In this document: in pieces, positions 8,916 to 17,579 of the stretch
Layout of the letters: each line of letters opens with the position of its first letter
Position numbering within the stretch: the first letter of the stretch is position 1
Assembly (NCBI GenBank): GCA_003130875.1
Contig: QEXY01000047.1
Span: 1-62,436 of the forward strand
Origin: Ardenticatenia bacterium
Lineage (GTDB): Bacteria; Chloroflexota; Anaerolineae; 4572-78; NAK82
DNA length: 62,436 bases
Reading direction: 5' to 3'
Notes under the pieces: generated by a model
Databases searched by the model: none
What the model saw: only the letters and a program-made list of their open reading frames with translations
What the model was told of the DNA's origin: nothing
Program-made: the position numbers and the translations under genes

Positions 8916-11143
8916 ACTGTGGTGATAACAATGAGGTTAGCACCGTCTTGCGTGCGTAGTCTCGTGCCACTTTCCGGGAGATACATACCTACCACTAACC
9001 GATAGTCACCGGGAGAGCGTTCCGGCAAAAGCAACACCGCGTGACGGTCGACGAGACTTTCGCCAGGTCGCCAGTGAGACGTGGGTCGCTGAGATTGCAT
9101 AGGGGCACCATCAGCGCCGGCGAGGCGTTCTCCCATTGTGTCCAGTAGCTGTACGAACACGCGATAGTCCGCTGCAGGCTGCCGCAATGCTTTCCACGTC
9201 AGCTCAACTGGCAGTACACTGCCCCACGACACCGTATCCAATGTGGCAACATGCTGTAGCACGATTTCGTCACCCAGGGTGACGCCCACCGGATGCACGC
9301 GTAACGGTTGCCGTGGGAAAAAGTAATGCACCAACCTTCGTCCTTCAGATGTTCCTTCGCGCCGTGGGAAGAAATGTTCTTCGACACGAAACCCGTGCTG
9401 CGTGAGCCAGCGTTCTACATCGCTTTGCGCTGGCGGAAGCCAGTTGGGCAACCACCACACGTGTTCATAAGTGGCAGCGATGCGTTGCAAGGCACTGAGC
9501 GCGTGTGTCTCACGTGCCAGTGTGCCTGGATTAAGGCCGAGCACTTCTGCGTGGCCGCGATACAGGTCGGTGAAGGCTGTTGTCTCTTCGGGTGTCGCCG
9601 TGACGGTGGCATCCGCTGCGCTAGTATGCGTGTTCAACCACTCTACCGCGTGGCGCAGGTCCTCAGGCCAATGTTGATGGGCAACCGTCAGTACTGCCGC
9701 GTTTAGTGCTATCAGCAGTGTTACGGCGCCCGCTATTTTCCACGGACCGCTAGAGCGCGCCACAGAAGCACGTGTCGTGTGCACGAGCAGCCATCCCATC
9801 AGCACACTGCCTCCCAGCAGTGCGATCAGTAATTTCCAGTCCACGGAGCCTTGCGCCACCCAAACGAAGTCAAGGTGCTCGAGTCGCACAAATTCCAGCT
9901 GTCCGATCAACGGTGAGTAATGTGGATCCCAAAAGGTGATTGGCGCAAAAAGAGGAAGACCCGTCTCAAGCAGACGTGTCTGAAAGAGTTCAAAATGTAC
10001 ACTGAGGCCCAACACTTGGATCAACCCGCTGAGGACGACCAGCACCCCCAAAGCACTCCGCCAGAGGGATGAATGCCGCACCCACACCATGGCCGGCAGA
10101 CTGCCCAACACCAGGAAGGGCACAGCAGGCACCATAAAACGTGGTCCCCAGGCGTAACCCCCGTGCCACATGAACCATTTGCCGTAGAGCAGTACATGCC
10201 CCAGAATGACGGCATAGACAAGCGCGGCAACGAAACGGTGACGACGCCAAAAGGCGGTCACAGCGGGAAGAGCGAGCAACAATACCGGTGCATAGAGGAA
10301 CAGACCACGCCCTGGACTTACAAGCAGACCAAGGATGCCTTGTACCCAATCGCCGTCAAAACGTTCCTCTGCTAAGTAACCGGTGTTCAGAGGATTGCCA
10401 TAGCGTGCCGTGTTATAAAGTGCCAATAGCGCGGCTCCTGTTGCCAGAGGCAGCGCAAAGGCACCCATAACACGCCATAGGATCGAAGTGTTCTGGCCGG
10501 ATGACGCCATGTGTTGCCACGTCTGGTATATGAGAAACATGCCAAAGAAGGGTATCATCACAACGTTGGCATAGCGCGTGGCAACAGCAAATGTCAGAGC
10601 AATCCCGCAGATTGCCACAGCGGCAAGGCCACCAGCATCGGAAAAGCGCAGCGTCGCCCAGAAGGCGACCAACAAGCACAGGCCGGCAAGCGGCTCGCTG
10701 AAACATGTCTTAGCGTAGGGCCATGCCAGCGTAGCCAGGCCGAACACCAGCCCAGCTGCCAAAGCCTCATATTCGGCATACCTCAGCTGTCTCGCTATAT
10801 GAAACAGAACCGCCGCCGAGGCAGCTGTCACTACACTATTGAACAGAAGTGCACTCGTCGCGCCACCCCAGCCGGGAACGTTGCGTCCTAGCCAGACCAG
10901 CGGGACGAGCAACAATGACATTCCAATACCCTTGCGCGAATAGAGATGGCCATCCAGTCCAAAGGTACCCTGCTGCAGCCCCATCCAGCGAATCAGATCA
11001 ATGTGCAGCGCACCGCGCCGCACCAAGTTTTCAGCCACGGAGAACATGGCCAAACCGTCCGAAGAATGGAAACGGGGACTATAGGTGACCAGATAAATGG
11101 AAAAAAGAAAGCAAAACAGCGCCCAGCCGAGACAGCGCTTCAG
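8888..11143 (-). CDS. GT39-type polytopic glycosyltransferase with C-terminal beta domain; apparent CTG start
   Basis: A large membrane protein (751 residues from the proposed start) of the GT-C superfamily seen in Chloroflexota. About ten TM segments occupy residues 1-500; a soluble C-terminal part (about 640-750, with ELTWKALRQPAADYRVFVQLLD and DYRLVVGMYLP) resembles the domain at the end of the protein at 52548. The first ordinary start codons in frame are TTG at 11053 and ATG at 11047, but they would delete a TM helix and loop (LVTYSPRFHSSDGLAMF) whose Asp-containing loop is typical of the family. The frame is open upstream to a TAA at 11150-11152 with no ATG, GTG or TTG, so CTG at 11143 (11 nt after AGGGAG) is proposed. 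It follows the GerW-like gene by 6 nt. Confidence 0.75.
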   Translation of the reverse strand: MKRCLGWALFCFLFSIYLVTYSPRFHSSDGLAMFSVAENLVRRGALHIDLIRWMGLQQGTFGLDGHLYSRKGIGMSLLLVPLVWLGRNVPGWGGATSALLFNSVVTAASAAVLFHIARQLRYAEYEALAAGLVFGLATLAWPYAKTCFSEPLAGLCLLVAFWATLRFSDAGGLAAVAICGIALTFAVATRYANVVMIPFFGMFLIYQTWQHMASSGQNTSILWRVMGAFALPLATGAALLALYNTARYGNPLNTGYLAEERFDGDWVQGILGLLVSPGRGLFLYAPVLLLALPAVTAFWRRHRFVAALVYAVILGHVLLYGKWFMWHGGYAWGPRFMVPAVPFLVLGSLPAMVWVRHSSLWRSALGVLVVLSGLIQVLGLSVHFELFQTRLLETGLPLFAPITFWDPHYSPLIGQLEFVRLEHLDFVWVAQGSVDWKLLIALLGGSVLMGWLLVHTTRASVARSSGPWKIAGAVTLLIALNAAVLTVAHQHWPEDLRHAVEWLNTHTSAADATVTATPEETTAFTDLYRGHAEVLGLNPGTLARETHALSALQRIAATYEHVWWLPNWLPPAQSDVERWLTQHGFRVEEHFFPRREGTSEGRRLVHYFFPRQPLRVHPVGVTLGDEIVLQHVATLDTVSWGSVLPVELTWKALRQPAADYRVFVQLLDTMGERLAGADGAPMQSQRPTSHWRPGESLVDRHAVLLLPERSPGDYRLVVGMYLPESGTRLRTQDGANLIVITTVHITASPSR

Positions 11144-11149
11144 CGGTAC

Positions 11150-11632
11150 TTATTCTCCCTTGAGCTGTTTCAGCATTCGCTGAGGGCTGAGAAAGCCCAG
11201 CAGGGTTGCCATCATAAATCCGGCAGCGGTGATCGTGGCCAGGGCGACTTTGGTAATGTCCACCACCGGCTCAACATAAACATTGCCCTGTGAGACGACC
11301 ACGACGGCTACAGGGCGTGAGAAGCTCTTCCCTGCGCCACCACCACCTCCACCACTTCCACTGGCCACCGCGGCATCGTCTGAATGTTGCTTCTCCTCCC
11401 CTTCCACTGGGCCGCTTCCGGCACCGAAACCCATCCCAAAACCCAGGCCGGCGATCACCTCAGCAGTCGGAATGATGGTGACCTCATCCTCGCGAATTGG
11501 TTCACCGTACACGCGATTGACGTTCGCAACATCCAGAAAACGGCTCAGTGTTCCCTGAATGGCCTCCATTGCCGGCGTCGCGTCCAAAGCTTCAACCGGC
11601 GGGCGATCTGAATCAGATTTTCTGGCAACCAT
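11150..11632 (-). CDS. GerW/YtfJ-family protein
   Basis: A 160-residue protein of the GerW (YtfJ) family, named for a Bacillus spore protein but also present in non-sporulating bacteria; its biochemical role is unknown. The pattern is characteristic: VYGEPIREDEVTIIPTAEV (about 42-60), a Gly-rich stretch, then SFSRPVAVVVVSQGNVYVEPV, followed here by a C-terminal hydrophobic helix (about 128-148). A strong GAGGAGG site precedes the ATG at 11632. It lies in the minus-strand run with a second GerW-like protein and the S49 peptidase, and its stop is 6 nt before the proposed start of the glycosyltransferase. Confidence 0.8.
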   Translation of the reverse strand: MVARKSDSDRPPVEALDATPAMEAIQGTLSRFLDVANVNRVYGEPIREDEVTIIPTAEVIAGLGFGMGFGAGSGPVEGEEKQHSDDAAVASGSGGGGGGAGKSFSRPVAVVVVSQGNVYVEPVVDITKVALATITAAGFMMATLLGFLSPQRMLKQLKGE

Positions 11633-11728
11633 AACATGCCTCCTCAGTGTGCTCTACTCTCTTATTGTAAATTCTTGCGAACGATTAGCGATCCACATGC
11701 CCTTTGGTTTATGGATTCCCTGATTCGA

Positions 11729-12007
11729 TCATTTGCCTCGATGCAATAGCCACAGCAACAGTGCACCCAGCACGCCGGCGGTCAAAATCAAGGCCTGCAA
11801 TCGCCGCGTCACGTCGTGTACTAGCAGGGTGTACTCTGTTCCGTCGCTGTGGCGAACCAGCACAGCAATGGGACGGTTCCAGATGAGACCTCCATGTACC
11901 CAAGGCAATCTGATATGCACCGAGCGCGCTATGGGCACAATCGTGCTACCGTTGATATTGATAGCCTTACCCACGTTTGTGCGAATGGAAATGAAAGGTT
12001 GGGCCAC
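11729..12007 (-). CDS. Small GerW-like membrane protein
   Basis: A 92-residue protein. The GTG at 12007 is chosen because AGGAGG lies 7 nt upstream; the frame is open to 12046 but without a ribosome site there. Residues 1-65 follow the order seen in GerW proteins (NVGKAININGSTIVPIARSV, then a Gly-containing turn, IWNRPIAVLVRHSDGTEYTLLVHDVTR), and residues about 68-88 form one C-terminal TM helix. The likeness to the neighbour at 11150 suggests an old duplication, with this copy having lost the Gly-rich insert. Function is unknown. Confidence 0.6.
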   Translation of the reverse strand: MAQPFISIRTNVGKAININGSTIVPIARSVHIRLPWVHGGLIWNRPIAVLVRHSDGTEYTLLVHDVTRRLQALILTAGVLGALLLWLLHRGK

Positions 12008-12095
12008 TAGCACACCTCCTCTGTCGGGACACACCTCTCTGGACAATGTGCCCTCCGGTGCTGCGCATTATGCCTTATACACTCCGCTATAGCGG

Positions 12096-14561
12096 TCACC
12101 GCTCCAACATCCAAGAGGCCATGTTGCGCACCAGTTGGGCAGAGTCCGCATCGCTCAGCCAGTTCAGCGCCATTCCCAGGATGATGACACGCCGTACCTC
12201 TCCTTCTGACGCATCACTGCTCTCCAATGCCACCAGCACCGGTGCGTCGGCATCGGCGCTGTTAGGGCCGCGACGCATAGCCACCTTTGCGTCACTTCCC
12301 CACTGGTCACCCAATGGAACAGCAGGCGGCAGGTCAGGTGACAACGTAATAGTTGAGCTGGACAATCCCACCACCAGGGGAGGCAGTTCATTGGTCAACA
12401 CAACATCTGCAATCACCGATGCGGGACGATTGCTACCTCCCAGGACAGGTGTACGCCCGCTGATGGTCAGGTGTCCTCCCCGCTCCAGATAGAGTGCCAG
12501 TGCTGTCAGCGTTTTCGTCTGGGCGGGCTCGCCGCGATAAACTCCTCGGCTCCAGATCACCCAACGATAGCCCACCAGATCTTGAACACCAGGATCACCA
12601 TCACTCTTCGTGTACCATAATACAGGAGCGTACCCCATCTCCTCCAGAGTGCGTAAATAGAGGTCTGCTTCACGGGCTTCATCTGCGGTGGCAGTCCGAT
12701 CGTCATCCACCACCAGGATATCCCCTTTGCTACCCAACGGAGCAGCTGGCGTCTTCTCAACTGTCGGCGTTTCGGTGGGCTGTTCTGTGGCCTCTCCAGA
12801 CGTAGGGGGCGCACTGGGGAGCCGCTCGGGCGCAACGGCACCTTCTTCAAACCTGAAAGGACATATCAACACATCAGGATGAGAGACACAATCGACAAAG
12901 TTGCGCGTCAACAGACGATCCAGCGCTGCTTCAAGCGCGGCAAGGTCGCTGCCTAACACGGCTGTCACTTGTTTTTCGCCCGGCAGCTGCCGACGCAGGA
13001 TCAAAATGGTTTCGTCAAGAAGTAAGGGAGGACTAAAGGAAGCTTCCAACACACGCGTCGCCGCCGGAGTCGGAGTCGCTGTCGGGGTCAGTTCCTCACC
13101 CGGAGTGGGTGAAGGTGTTGGCGTTGCCTCAGAAGTGGGAAGAAAAGCGAGCCCCTCCGCTTCTGAGGTAGCAGGCGACCCAGGAGATGAAGTGCCGGGC
13201 GCGACAGAATTGGGAGTGACGTTGGGCGTTGGTGTGGCCGAAGCGGTTGGGGTAGAGGTGGAGATGGGAGTCGGGGTGATTTCGGCCAGGCGAATGCCCA
13301 TCTCGCTGAGCAAATTGGTCTCACGTTCTGCAACCTCATAGGAAGCCACATAAATCAGATCGTTCAATGGTGCAGAATCTAGAGCCGCTTGAGACGGAGG
13401 CGTGGCAGTCGAGGGGCTAAACGTCACCGTGGCGGTCAGCAGCACGTTGTGGGGGTTCAATAGCTCTAGCGTACGCCCGCTGGTTTGCATCATTTGCTGC
13501 AGCTGGCTCACCTGTGCCAGGAAAGGTGCATCAAGTGGCAGGTCACCACCGAAGGTCAGCCCCACCCGGGCACCCAGATAGGCAGGGAAGTCGACAAGCT
13601 CTTGTTCCCGTTGTGCGGCTGCTAGGAAGTCAGCCACGAATTCGAGCATTAGGCGGTTGTCATAGCGGCTGACATAGGGTTCGGTCAGCACGTCAAAATC
13701 CCCCATGGCCAATACCCTGCCTGTGCTACGGTTGGCAGCCAGCCCGGCGATGGCCACTGTGGTAAAACCGCTGAGCCCACTGCGCAGACTACTCTGCACC
13801 GTATCGCCGGTGCGCACCTGGCTGACGATCGGCCCGCTCAGGCTACGTACGCCGTAAAAAACGATGGTCTTGCCTTGTAGCTTGGCCGCGCGATCATGGA
13901 ACTGACCTTGGTATACGTGGGTAAAGTTGTGGTCGTTGTGACTCAGGTCGTAAAGATAATCGTCATGAAAGACGACACCGAAGCGCTCCGCCAGCCGGTT
14001 GAGATCGCGCAAGAAGCGATCCGGCACCTCCGGTATATCGGGGTCACTGATCAGCAGCAGGCGACCGCCATCGGCGACGAAACGCTCTACGACAGCGATC
14101 TCGGCGTCCTTCCATAAAAACAAGGGGCTGACCACTATCAGCGCGATGGCGTCGCGCAGCTGGGGCGCCAGCTGATCTGATTGATCGGGCAAGCCAGCCA
14201 GATTCGTCTTGTCTACACTTGCCATCGGGGTAGGGTTAGTCCAGAAGCGCAACGCAACACCGCGCGCTGCCAGCTGGGCAGAGAGTGCCTGGAATTGGCT
14301 TGGACTCACCATGTTGAAGTGAGCCAGGTCCACCACGACAAATCCGCGGCGCAAATGGGTGACCGGAGCAGAAGGCTCCCGCGGCGCCGGAACAGCTGTA
14401 GGGGTTGGTTCTGGCGTCGCCGCTAACTCTATCTGACCGGTTATAGCAAGCCGATAAGGGCTGGTGCGCCAGTTTGTCAACGCGCTGTGCACGGCGAATG
14501 GCAAGACAAGCAGCAAAATACCCAGGAGGAGAATCAACAACCAACGATGTGAGCTACTCAT
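12096..14561 (-). CDS. Exported two-domain protein with Thr/Pro linkers (DUF4350-like)
   Basis: An 821-residue protein of unclear function. One TM or signal-anchor helix (about 6-26) is followed by a Thr/Pro linker and a first alpha/beta domain (about 70-340). VVVDLAHFNMVSPSQFQALS, RDAIALIVVSPLFLWKDAE and VADGGRLLLISDPDI there resemble the DUF4350 / class I glutamine-amidotransferase-like fold of GldG-type proteins. A second Thr/Pro region (about 435-510) and a third linker precede a C-terminal domain (about 635-821) of a similar fold: ILVVDDDRTATADEAREADL, RWVIWSRGVYRG and LYLERGGHLTISG. No catalytic Cys-His pair is evident. Its ATG overlaps the stop of the S49 peptidase gene by 4 nt, so the two proteins are made together and may act together outside the membrane. 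Confidence 0.65.
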   Translation of the reverse strand: MSSSHRWLLILLLGILLLVLPFAVHSALTNWRTSPYRLAITGQIELAATPEPTPTAVPAPREPSAPVTHLRRGFVVVDLAHFNMVSPSQFQALSAQLAARGVALRFWTNPTPMASVDKTNLAGLPDQSDQLAPQLRDAIALIVVSPLFLWKDAEIAVVERFVADGGRLLLISDPDIPEVPDRFLRDLNRLAERFGVVFHDDYLYDLSHNDHNFTHVYQGQFHDRAAKLQGKTIVFYGVRSLSGPIVSQVRTGDTVQSSLRSGLSGFTTVAIAGLAANRSTGRVLAMGDFDVLTEPYVSRYDNRLMLEFVADFLAAAQREQELVDFPAYLGARVGLTFGGDLPLDAPFLAQVSQLQQMMQTSGRTLELLNPHNVLLTATVTFSPSTATPPSQAALDSAPLNDLIYVASYEVAERETNLLSEMGIRLAEITPTPISTSTPTASATPTPNVTPNSVAPGTSSPGSPATSEAEGLAFLPTSEATPTPSPTPGEELTPTATPTPAATRVLEASFSPPLLLDETILILRRQLPGEKQVTAVLGSDLAALEAALDRLLTRNFVDCVSHPDVLICPFRFEEGAVAPERLPSAPPTSGEATEQPTETPTVEKTPAAPLGSKGDILVVDDDRTATADEAREADLYLRTLEEMGYAPVLWYTKSDGDPGVQDLVGYRWVIWSRGVYRGEPAQTKTLTALALYLERGGHLTISGRTPVLGGSNRPASVIADVVLTNELPPLVVGLSSSTITLSPDLPPAVPLGDQWGSDAKVAMRRGPNSADADAPVLVALESSDASEGEVRRVIILGMALNWLSDADSAQLVRNMASWMLER

Positions 14562-15469
14562 GGGCGTTTCACTCCTGGGAAGACGACATCGGGGGCGGCT
14601 TCAAGCGGCGCCGCTCTGATCTCTTGATGGGTGAGTGGGATGAAACGGGTGTCTAAGAGCAGAACTTCGCCAGGCAACGCGTGACGTAGCGCGCTGAGCA
14701 TCTGGAAAGGGTCAACCGGCTGGAAGGGCAAGCCCAAGTATTCGGTCAGATCACGCACTTCATACTGCTCCACCCCTGCCAACGCCGCGACATCCGCGAT
14801 GGCATCGCTTATACCGCCCAGTGCATCCACCATACCCAATGCCAATGCCTCGCTGCCCAAGTAGATATGCCCCTCTCCTAAGACACTGCCGTCAATGCGC
14901 AAGGGGTTGTAGGGTGATCGTGTGCGTTCATGAAGCACAGTGGTGACAAAGGCATCCTTGACCATCTCCAACTGACGGATATTGTCGAAACGGCTGCCAC
15001 CGCCCAGCTTGTAGGGGCCTGTGCTCAAGACCTCAGGCACAATCATGGGGTCTGTTGGGCGTGACATCCAGACGCCGATGTTGCCCACGGCAGCAGCGGC
15101 AGGCGCATAGATCTTGTTGGCAGCAATAGCCGCATAATAGCCACCGCTGGTCGCTTCACTGTCGATGACCACTACAAGCGGCTTTTCCTGGCGAAATTTG
15201 GCCATAGCATGGTAAAGCTTCTCACTGCTGCTGGCGTCTCCACCAAAGGAGCTGATCTCCACGACAATGCCAGCCACGCGCGAGTCACGGCGTGCTGCCT
15301 CCAGAATGTTCCACATTTGCTGGGCGCTCGGAGGCACAATCAATCCTTCAAAGCGCATCGTTCCGATGATCGGACGTGGTGCAAAACGCATACCTAGCAC
15401 CAGCCCGACCACCAAGCAGATGAGCAGGAAGGCAACTTCGACCCCGATGCGCCAAAAGCTTGGTCGCAT
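14558..15469 (-). CDS. S49-family (SppA-like) membrane serine peptidase
   Basis: A 303-residue ClpP-fold peptidase. An N-terminal TM helix (about 9-28) anchors it with the domain outside. Domain motifs are IVVEISSFGGDASSSEKLY (oxyanion region), VVVIDSEATSGGYYAAIAANKIYA with the likely nucleophile Ser in TSGGYY, GNIGVWM, and STGPYKLGGGSR, whose Lys is at the place of the SppA general base. The likely substrates are remnant signal peptides or membrane proteins. It heads the minus-strand run and overlaps the 821-aa protein gene by 4 nt (ATGA). Confidence 0.8.
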   Translation of the reverse strand: MRPSFWRIGVEVAFLLICLVVGLVLGMRFAPRPIIGTMRFEGLIVPPSAQQMWNILEAARRDSRVAGIVVEISSFGGDASSSEKLYHAMAKFRQEKPLVVVIDSEATSGGYYAAIAANKIYAPAAAAVGNIGVWMSRPTDPMIVPEVLSTGPYKLGGGSRFDNIRQLEMVKDAFVTTVLHERTRSPYNPLRIDGSVLGEGHIYLGSEALALGMVDALGGISDAIADVAALAGVEQYEVRDLTEYLGLPFQPVDPFQMLSALRHALPGEVLLLDTRFIPLTHQEIRAAPLEAAPDVVFPGVKRP

Positions 15470-15515
15470 AGATGTCTCCTATTAACGCTCTGATCGGCAA
15501 ACAATGCTCATGTCC

Positions 15516-15544
15516 ATTCTACTCTAGCCTGATAGCCCGTGCAA
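15516..15544 (-). promoter_or_regulatory. Promoter for the S49 peptidase operon
   Basis: On the minus strand TTGCAC (15539-15544), a 17-nt spacer and TAGAAT (15516-15521), about 47 nt before the ATG at 15469. Confidence 0.5.
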
Positions 15545-15677
15545 ACAGTCAAAAGAGATCAGATGGGCGCATTGCAATGTGGAATGAGTTGGAGAGAACG
15601 TGCCAGGTGGTAGCGGAGTAGTAGCCCATCACAAGTGCGCGGCATTCGTACGATTCCAGTATGTTCTCGGCACTTTG

Positions 15678-15707
15678 TTGGACATTGGCTCATATTTAGC
15701 TTAAAAT
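15678..15707 (+). promoter_or_regulatory. Possible mscL promoter in the 15470-15850 gap
   Basis: TTGGAC (15678-15683), an 18-nt spacer and TAAAAT (15702-15707). It lies about 145 nt before the mscL start. Apart from this and the divergent S49 promoter, the 380-nt gap shows nothing recognisable. Confidence 0.4.
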
Positions 15708-15850
15708 GAGACGAGGCATCACTCTTCAGGCACAGTATACCCAGGAGGTGCGTTTAACTCTACACAGTGTGCTGAAACATTCATCAACTTTCATATGAAT
15801 CGCTATGCGCATCGGTTGTCTCAATGCGCGCTCTGGTAAGGAGGCCAGCT

Positions 15851-16294
15851 ATGCTCAAGGAATTCAAAGAATTTGCTCTGCGCGGCAACGTGCTCGATAT
15901 GGCGGTTGGCATCATTATTGGCGCCGCTTTTAGCTTGATCGTCAACTCGTTGGTCAACGATGTCCTCATGCCGCCCATTGGTTTGCTGTTGGGAAATGTG
16001 GACTTCTCCAACATCTTTATCTTGCTACAGGCAGGTAAGACACCACCACCCTATGCCTCATTAGCGGAAGCTCAAGCTGCCGGTGCGGTAACCATCAACA
16101 TCGGATTGTTTATTAACACTGTGATCAACTTCCTGATCGTGGCCTTTGTCCTCTTCTTGGTGATCCGCTCAGTCAACCAGCTCAGACGTCAGTCTGAGCC
16201 GCCTGCACCAACCACACGTGAGTGCCCGTATTGTCTATCTCAGATTCCACTTAACGCCAAGCGCTGCGCTTACTGCACTTCCGAGCTACCCTGA
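15851..16294 (+). CDS. mscL: Large-conductance mechanosensitive channel MscL with C-terminal zinc ribbon
   Basis: A pore protein that opens under membrane tension to release solutes during hypo-osmotic shock. The ATG at 15851 follows AAGGAGG and gives the standard MscL start, [20 protein letters not shown]; the frame is open upstream. TM1 is about residues 15-45 and TM2 about 83-108, with a normal external loop. In place of the usual C-terminal helix bundle, residues 125-142 carry CPYC and CAYC pairs (Cys125, 128, 139, 142), a rubredoxin-like zinc ribbon. Length is 147 residues. Confidence 0.92.
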   Translation: MLKEFKEFALRGNVLDMAVGIIIGAAFSLIVNSLVNDVLMPPIGLLLGNVDFSNIFILLQAGKTPPPYASLAEAQAAGAVTINIGLFINTVINFLIVAFVLFLVIRSVNQLRRQSEPPAPTTRECPYCLSQIPLNAKRCAYCTSELP

Positions 16295-16504
16295 GGGCGA
16301 AGATGGCGTGATGACCAGCTGCGTGCACACACTGATGGTAGCATAGGCAATAGGATATTAGTTGCCACGATATTGGCTAACTAGGCGGCTGGGGCATAAG
16401 CCCACGATACATAGGGGGTCTCCGCCCAGCTTAGCTGGATACCTGTAAGTACGTTGAGGCAATGCCGCAACAGCTGCCGTAGAATAAGAGAACAGGAGGG
16501 TGTT

Positions 16505-17089
16505 ATGTCCTGGGTTACTATCGTTATAATCGTAGTGGCGGCGATCATCATCTTGTTGTTGTGGTGGTGGCTGGGCCGCCGTCCGAGTGAGCTGGGTGCA
16601 CCTTATCAGCCGCCATCAGCCGCTATGCGTGGCACGGAACAAGTTGCACCCGAAGCACCGCCGGTGAGGGAGGCTGAGCGCTGGGCAGAGTCGCCGCCGT
16701 CCGTGTCCGAGGCCACGCAGCGGGCAGAGGCAACGGCGCCCATCGTAGAGGTTGAGCGGGAAGCAAAGGTGGAAGCGCCCGCCGAAGTCACACCGCAAGC
16801 GGAAGCAGCAGCACCAGCCGTCGAGATGGAACCTTCGGCTCCGGATGACCTCCAGATGATCGAGGGTATTGGTCCCAAAATTGCCGCCATGCTACAGGCG
16901 CACGGCATCACTACGTTCGCCCAGCTAGCAACGACCGACGTAGAGCGCCTGCGCGACATTATGCTCGCCGCAAACTTGCGCATCGCCGATCCAACTACCT
17001 GGCCGCAGCAAGCGGCGCTGGCTGCCGCCGGAAAGTGGGATGAGCTGCGCGCATTGCAGGACAGCCTCAAGGGCGGTCGCCGGGTGTGA
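16505..17089 (+). CDS. Membrane-anchored helix-hairpin-helix protein
   Basis: A 194-residue protein. The ATG at 16505 follows AGGAGGG; an upstream in-frame ATG at 16454 has no ribosome site. One N-terminal TM helix (about 3-22) is followed by an Ala/Glu/Pro-rich linker (about 30-115). The C-terminal domain is DDLQMIEGIGPKIAAMLQAHGITTFAQLATT and onward (about 116-185), a double helix-hairpin-helix like those in DUF4332 and ribosomal-L21-associated proteins. Such domains bind DNA or proteins without sequence preference. The membrane anchor suggests a structural or scaffolding role, which is inference. Confidence 0.75.
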   Translation: MSWVTIVIIVVAAIIILLLWWWLGRRPSELGAPYQPPSAAMRGTEQVAPEAPPVREAERWAESPPSVSEATQRAEATAPIVEVEREAKVEAPAEVTPQAEAAAPAVEMEPSAPDDLQMIEGIGPKIAAMLQAHGITTFAQLATTDVERLRDIMLAANLRIADPTTWPQQAALAAAGKWDELRALQDSLKGGRRV

Positions 17090-17102
17090 TACGCACGAGA
17101 AG

Positions 17103-17147
17103 CAACCAGGACATAGGGCTTTCGAAGAAACCATAATGTCCTGGTTG
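17103..17147. repeat. 12-bp inverted repeat in the 17090-17579 gap
   Basis: CAACCAGGACAT (17103-17114) and its exact complement ATGTCCTGGTTG (17136-17147) with a 21-nt loop, just after the helix-hairpin-helix gene. It could be a terminator without a U-tract or the end of a small element. The rest of the 490-nt gap has no recognisable gene; a minus-strand frame is open from 17424 but has no family resemblance. Confidence 0.5.
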
Positions 17148-17500
17148 ATCCAACTCGGGGATGCACCATCACTTCACAATTGCTGGTAGGTAGGTCGTGC
17201 GTGGCCAGTAAAGACGCGCAAAAAATGTGGCTCTTTACAGTGGGGTCGCCTAGAGAGTCTGAATCGCAGGCGATCAGAAATGGCCCACCCACTGCCAAAA
17301 CGGGGTGTATGTTGTTCCAAAACGTCGCACTGGCCACGTCCAGCGGCCATGTGTGACCCGGGTCACCCCATCTCACGGCCACGACCCGCTGACCACTTGC
17401 AGCGGCACGTTGCCAAGCAACCAAACCATGTAGTCGCGCGTCGTTCCAGGTCGCGCAGTTGCTATAGGAGACTCTTCGTCGTCAGTGGTCCTTGCAACGC

Positions 17501-17546
17501 TGTAGGAATGACACACCTCCGACTGGTGTGGTCGGATGTTCCTACA
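17501..17546. repeat. Nested stem-loop downstream of the acyl-CoA dehydrogenase gene
   Basis: Outer arms TGTAGGAA / TTCCTACA (17501-17508, 17539-17546) and inner arms TCCGAC / GTCGGA (17518-17523, 17531-17536) are nested. The inner region can also pair as ACACC/GGTGT. It lies 34 nt beyond the stop of the minus-strand acyl-CoA dehydrogenase gene, so a role in transcript ending is possible; there is no U-run. Confidence 0.5.
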
Positions 17547-17579
17547 CACTCATCGTATTGCTACGTTGCATAGCGCTAT

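Noticed and set aside
16606-17424. Minus-strand frame of 272 codons covering the helix-hairpin-helix gene and the gap after it
   Set aside because: The part over the gene is low-complexity Ala/Ser text that mirrors it, and the rest shows no motif; kept only as a remark on the gap.
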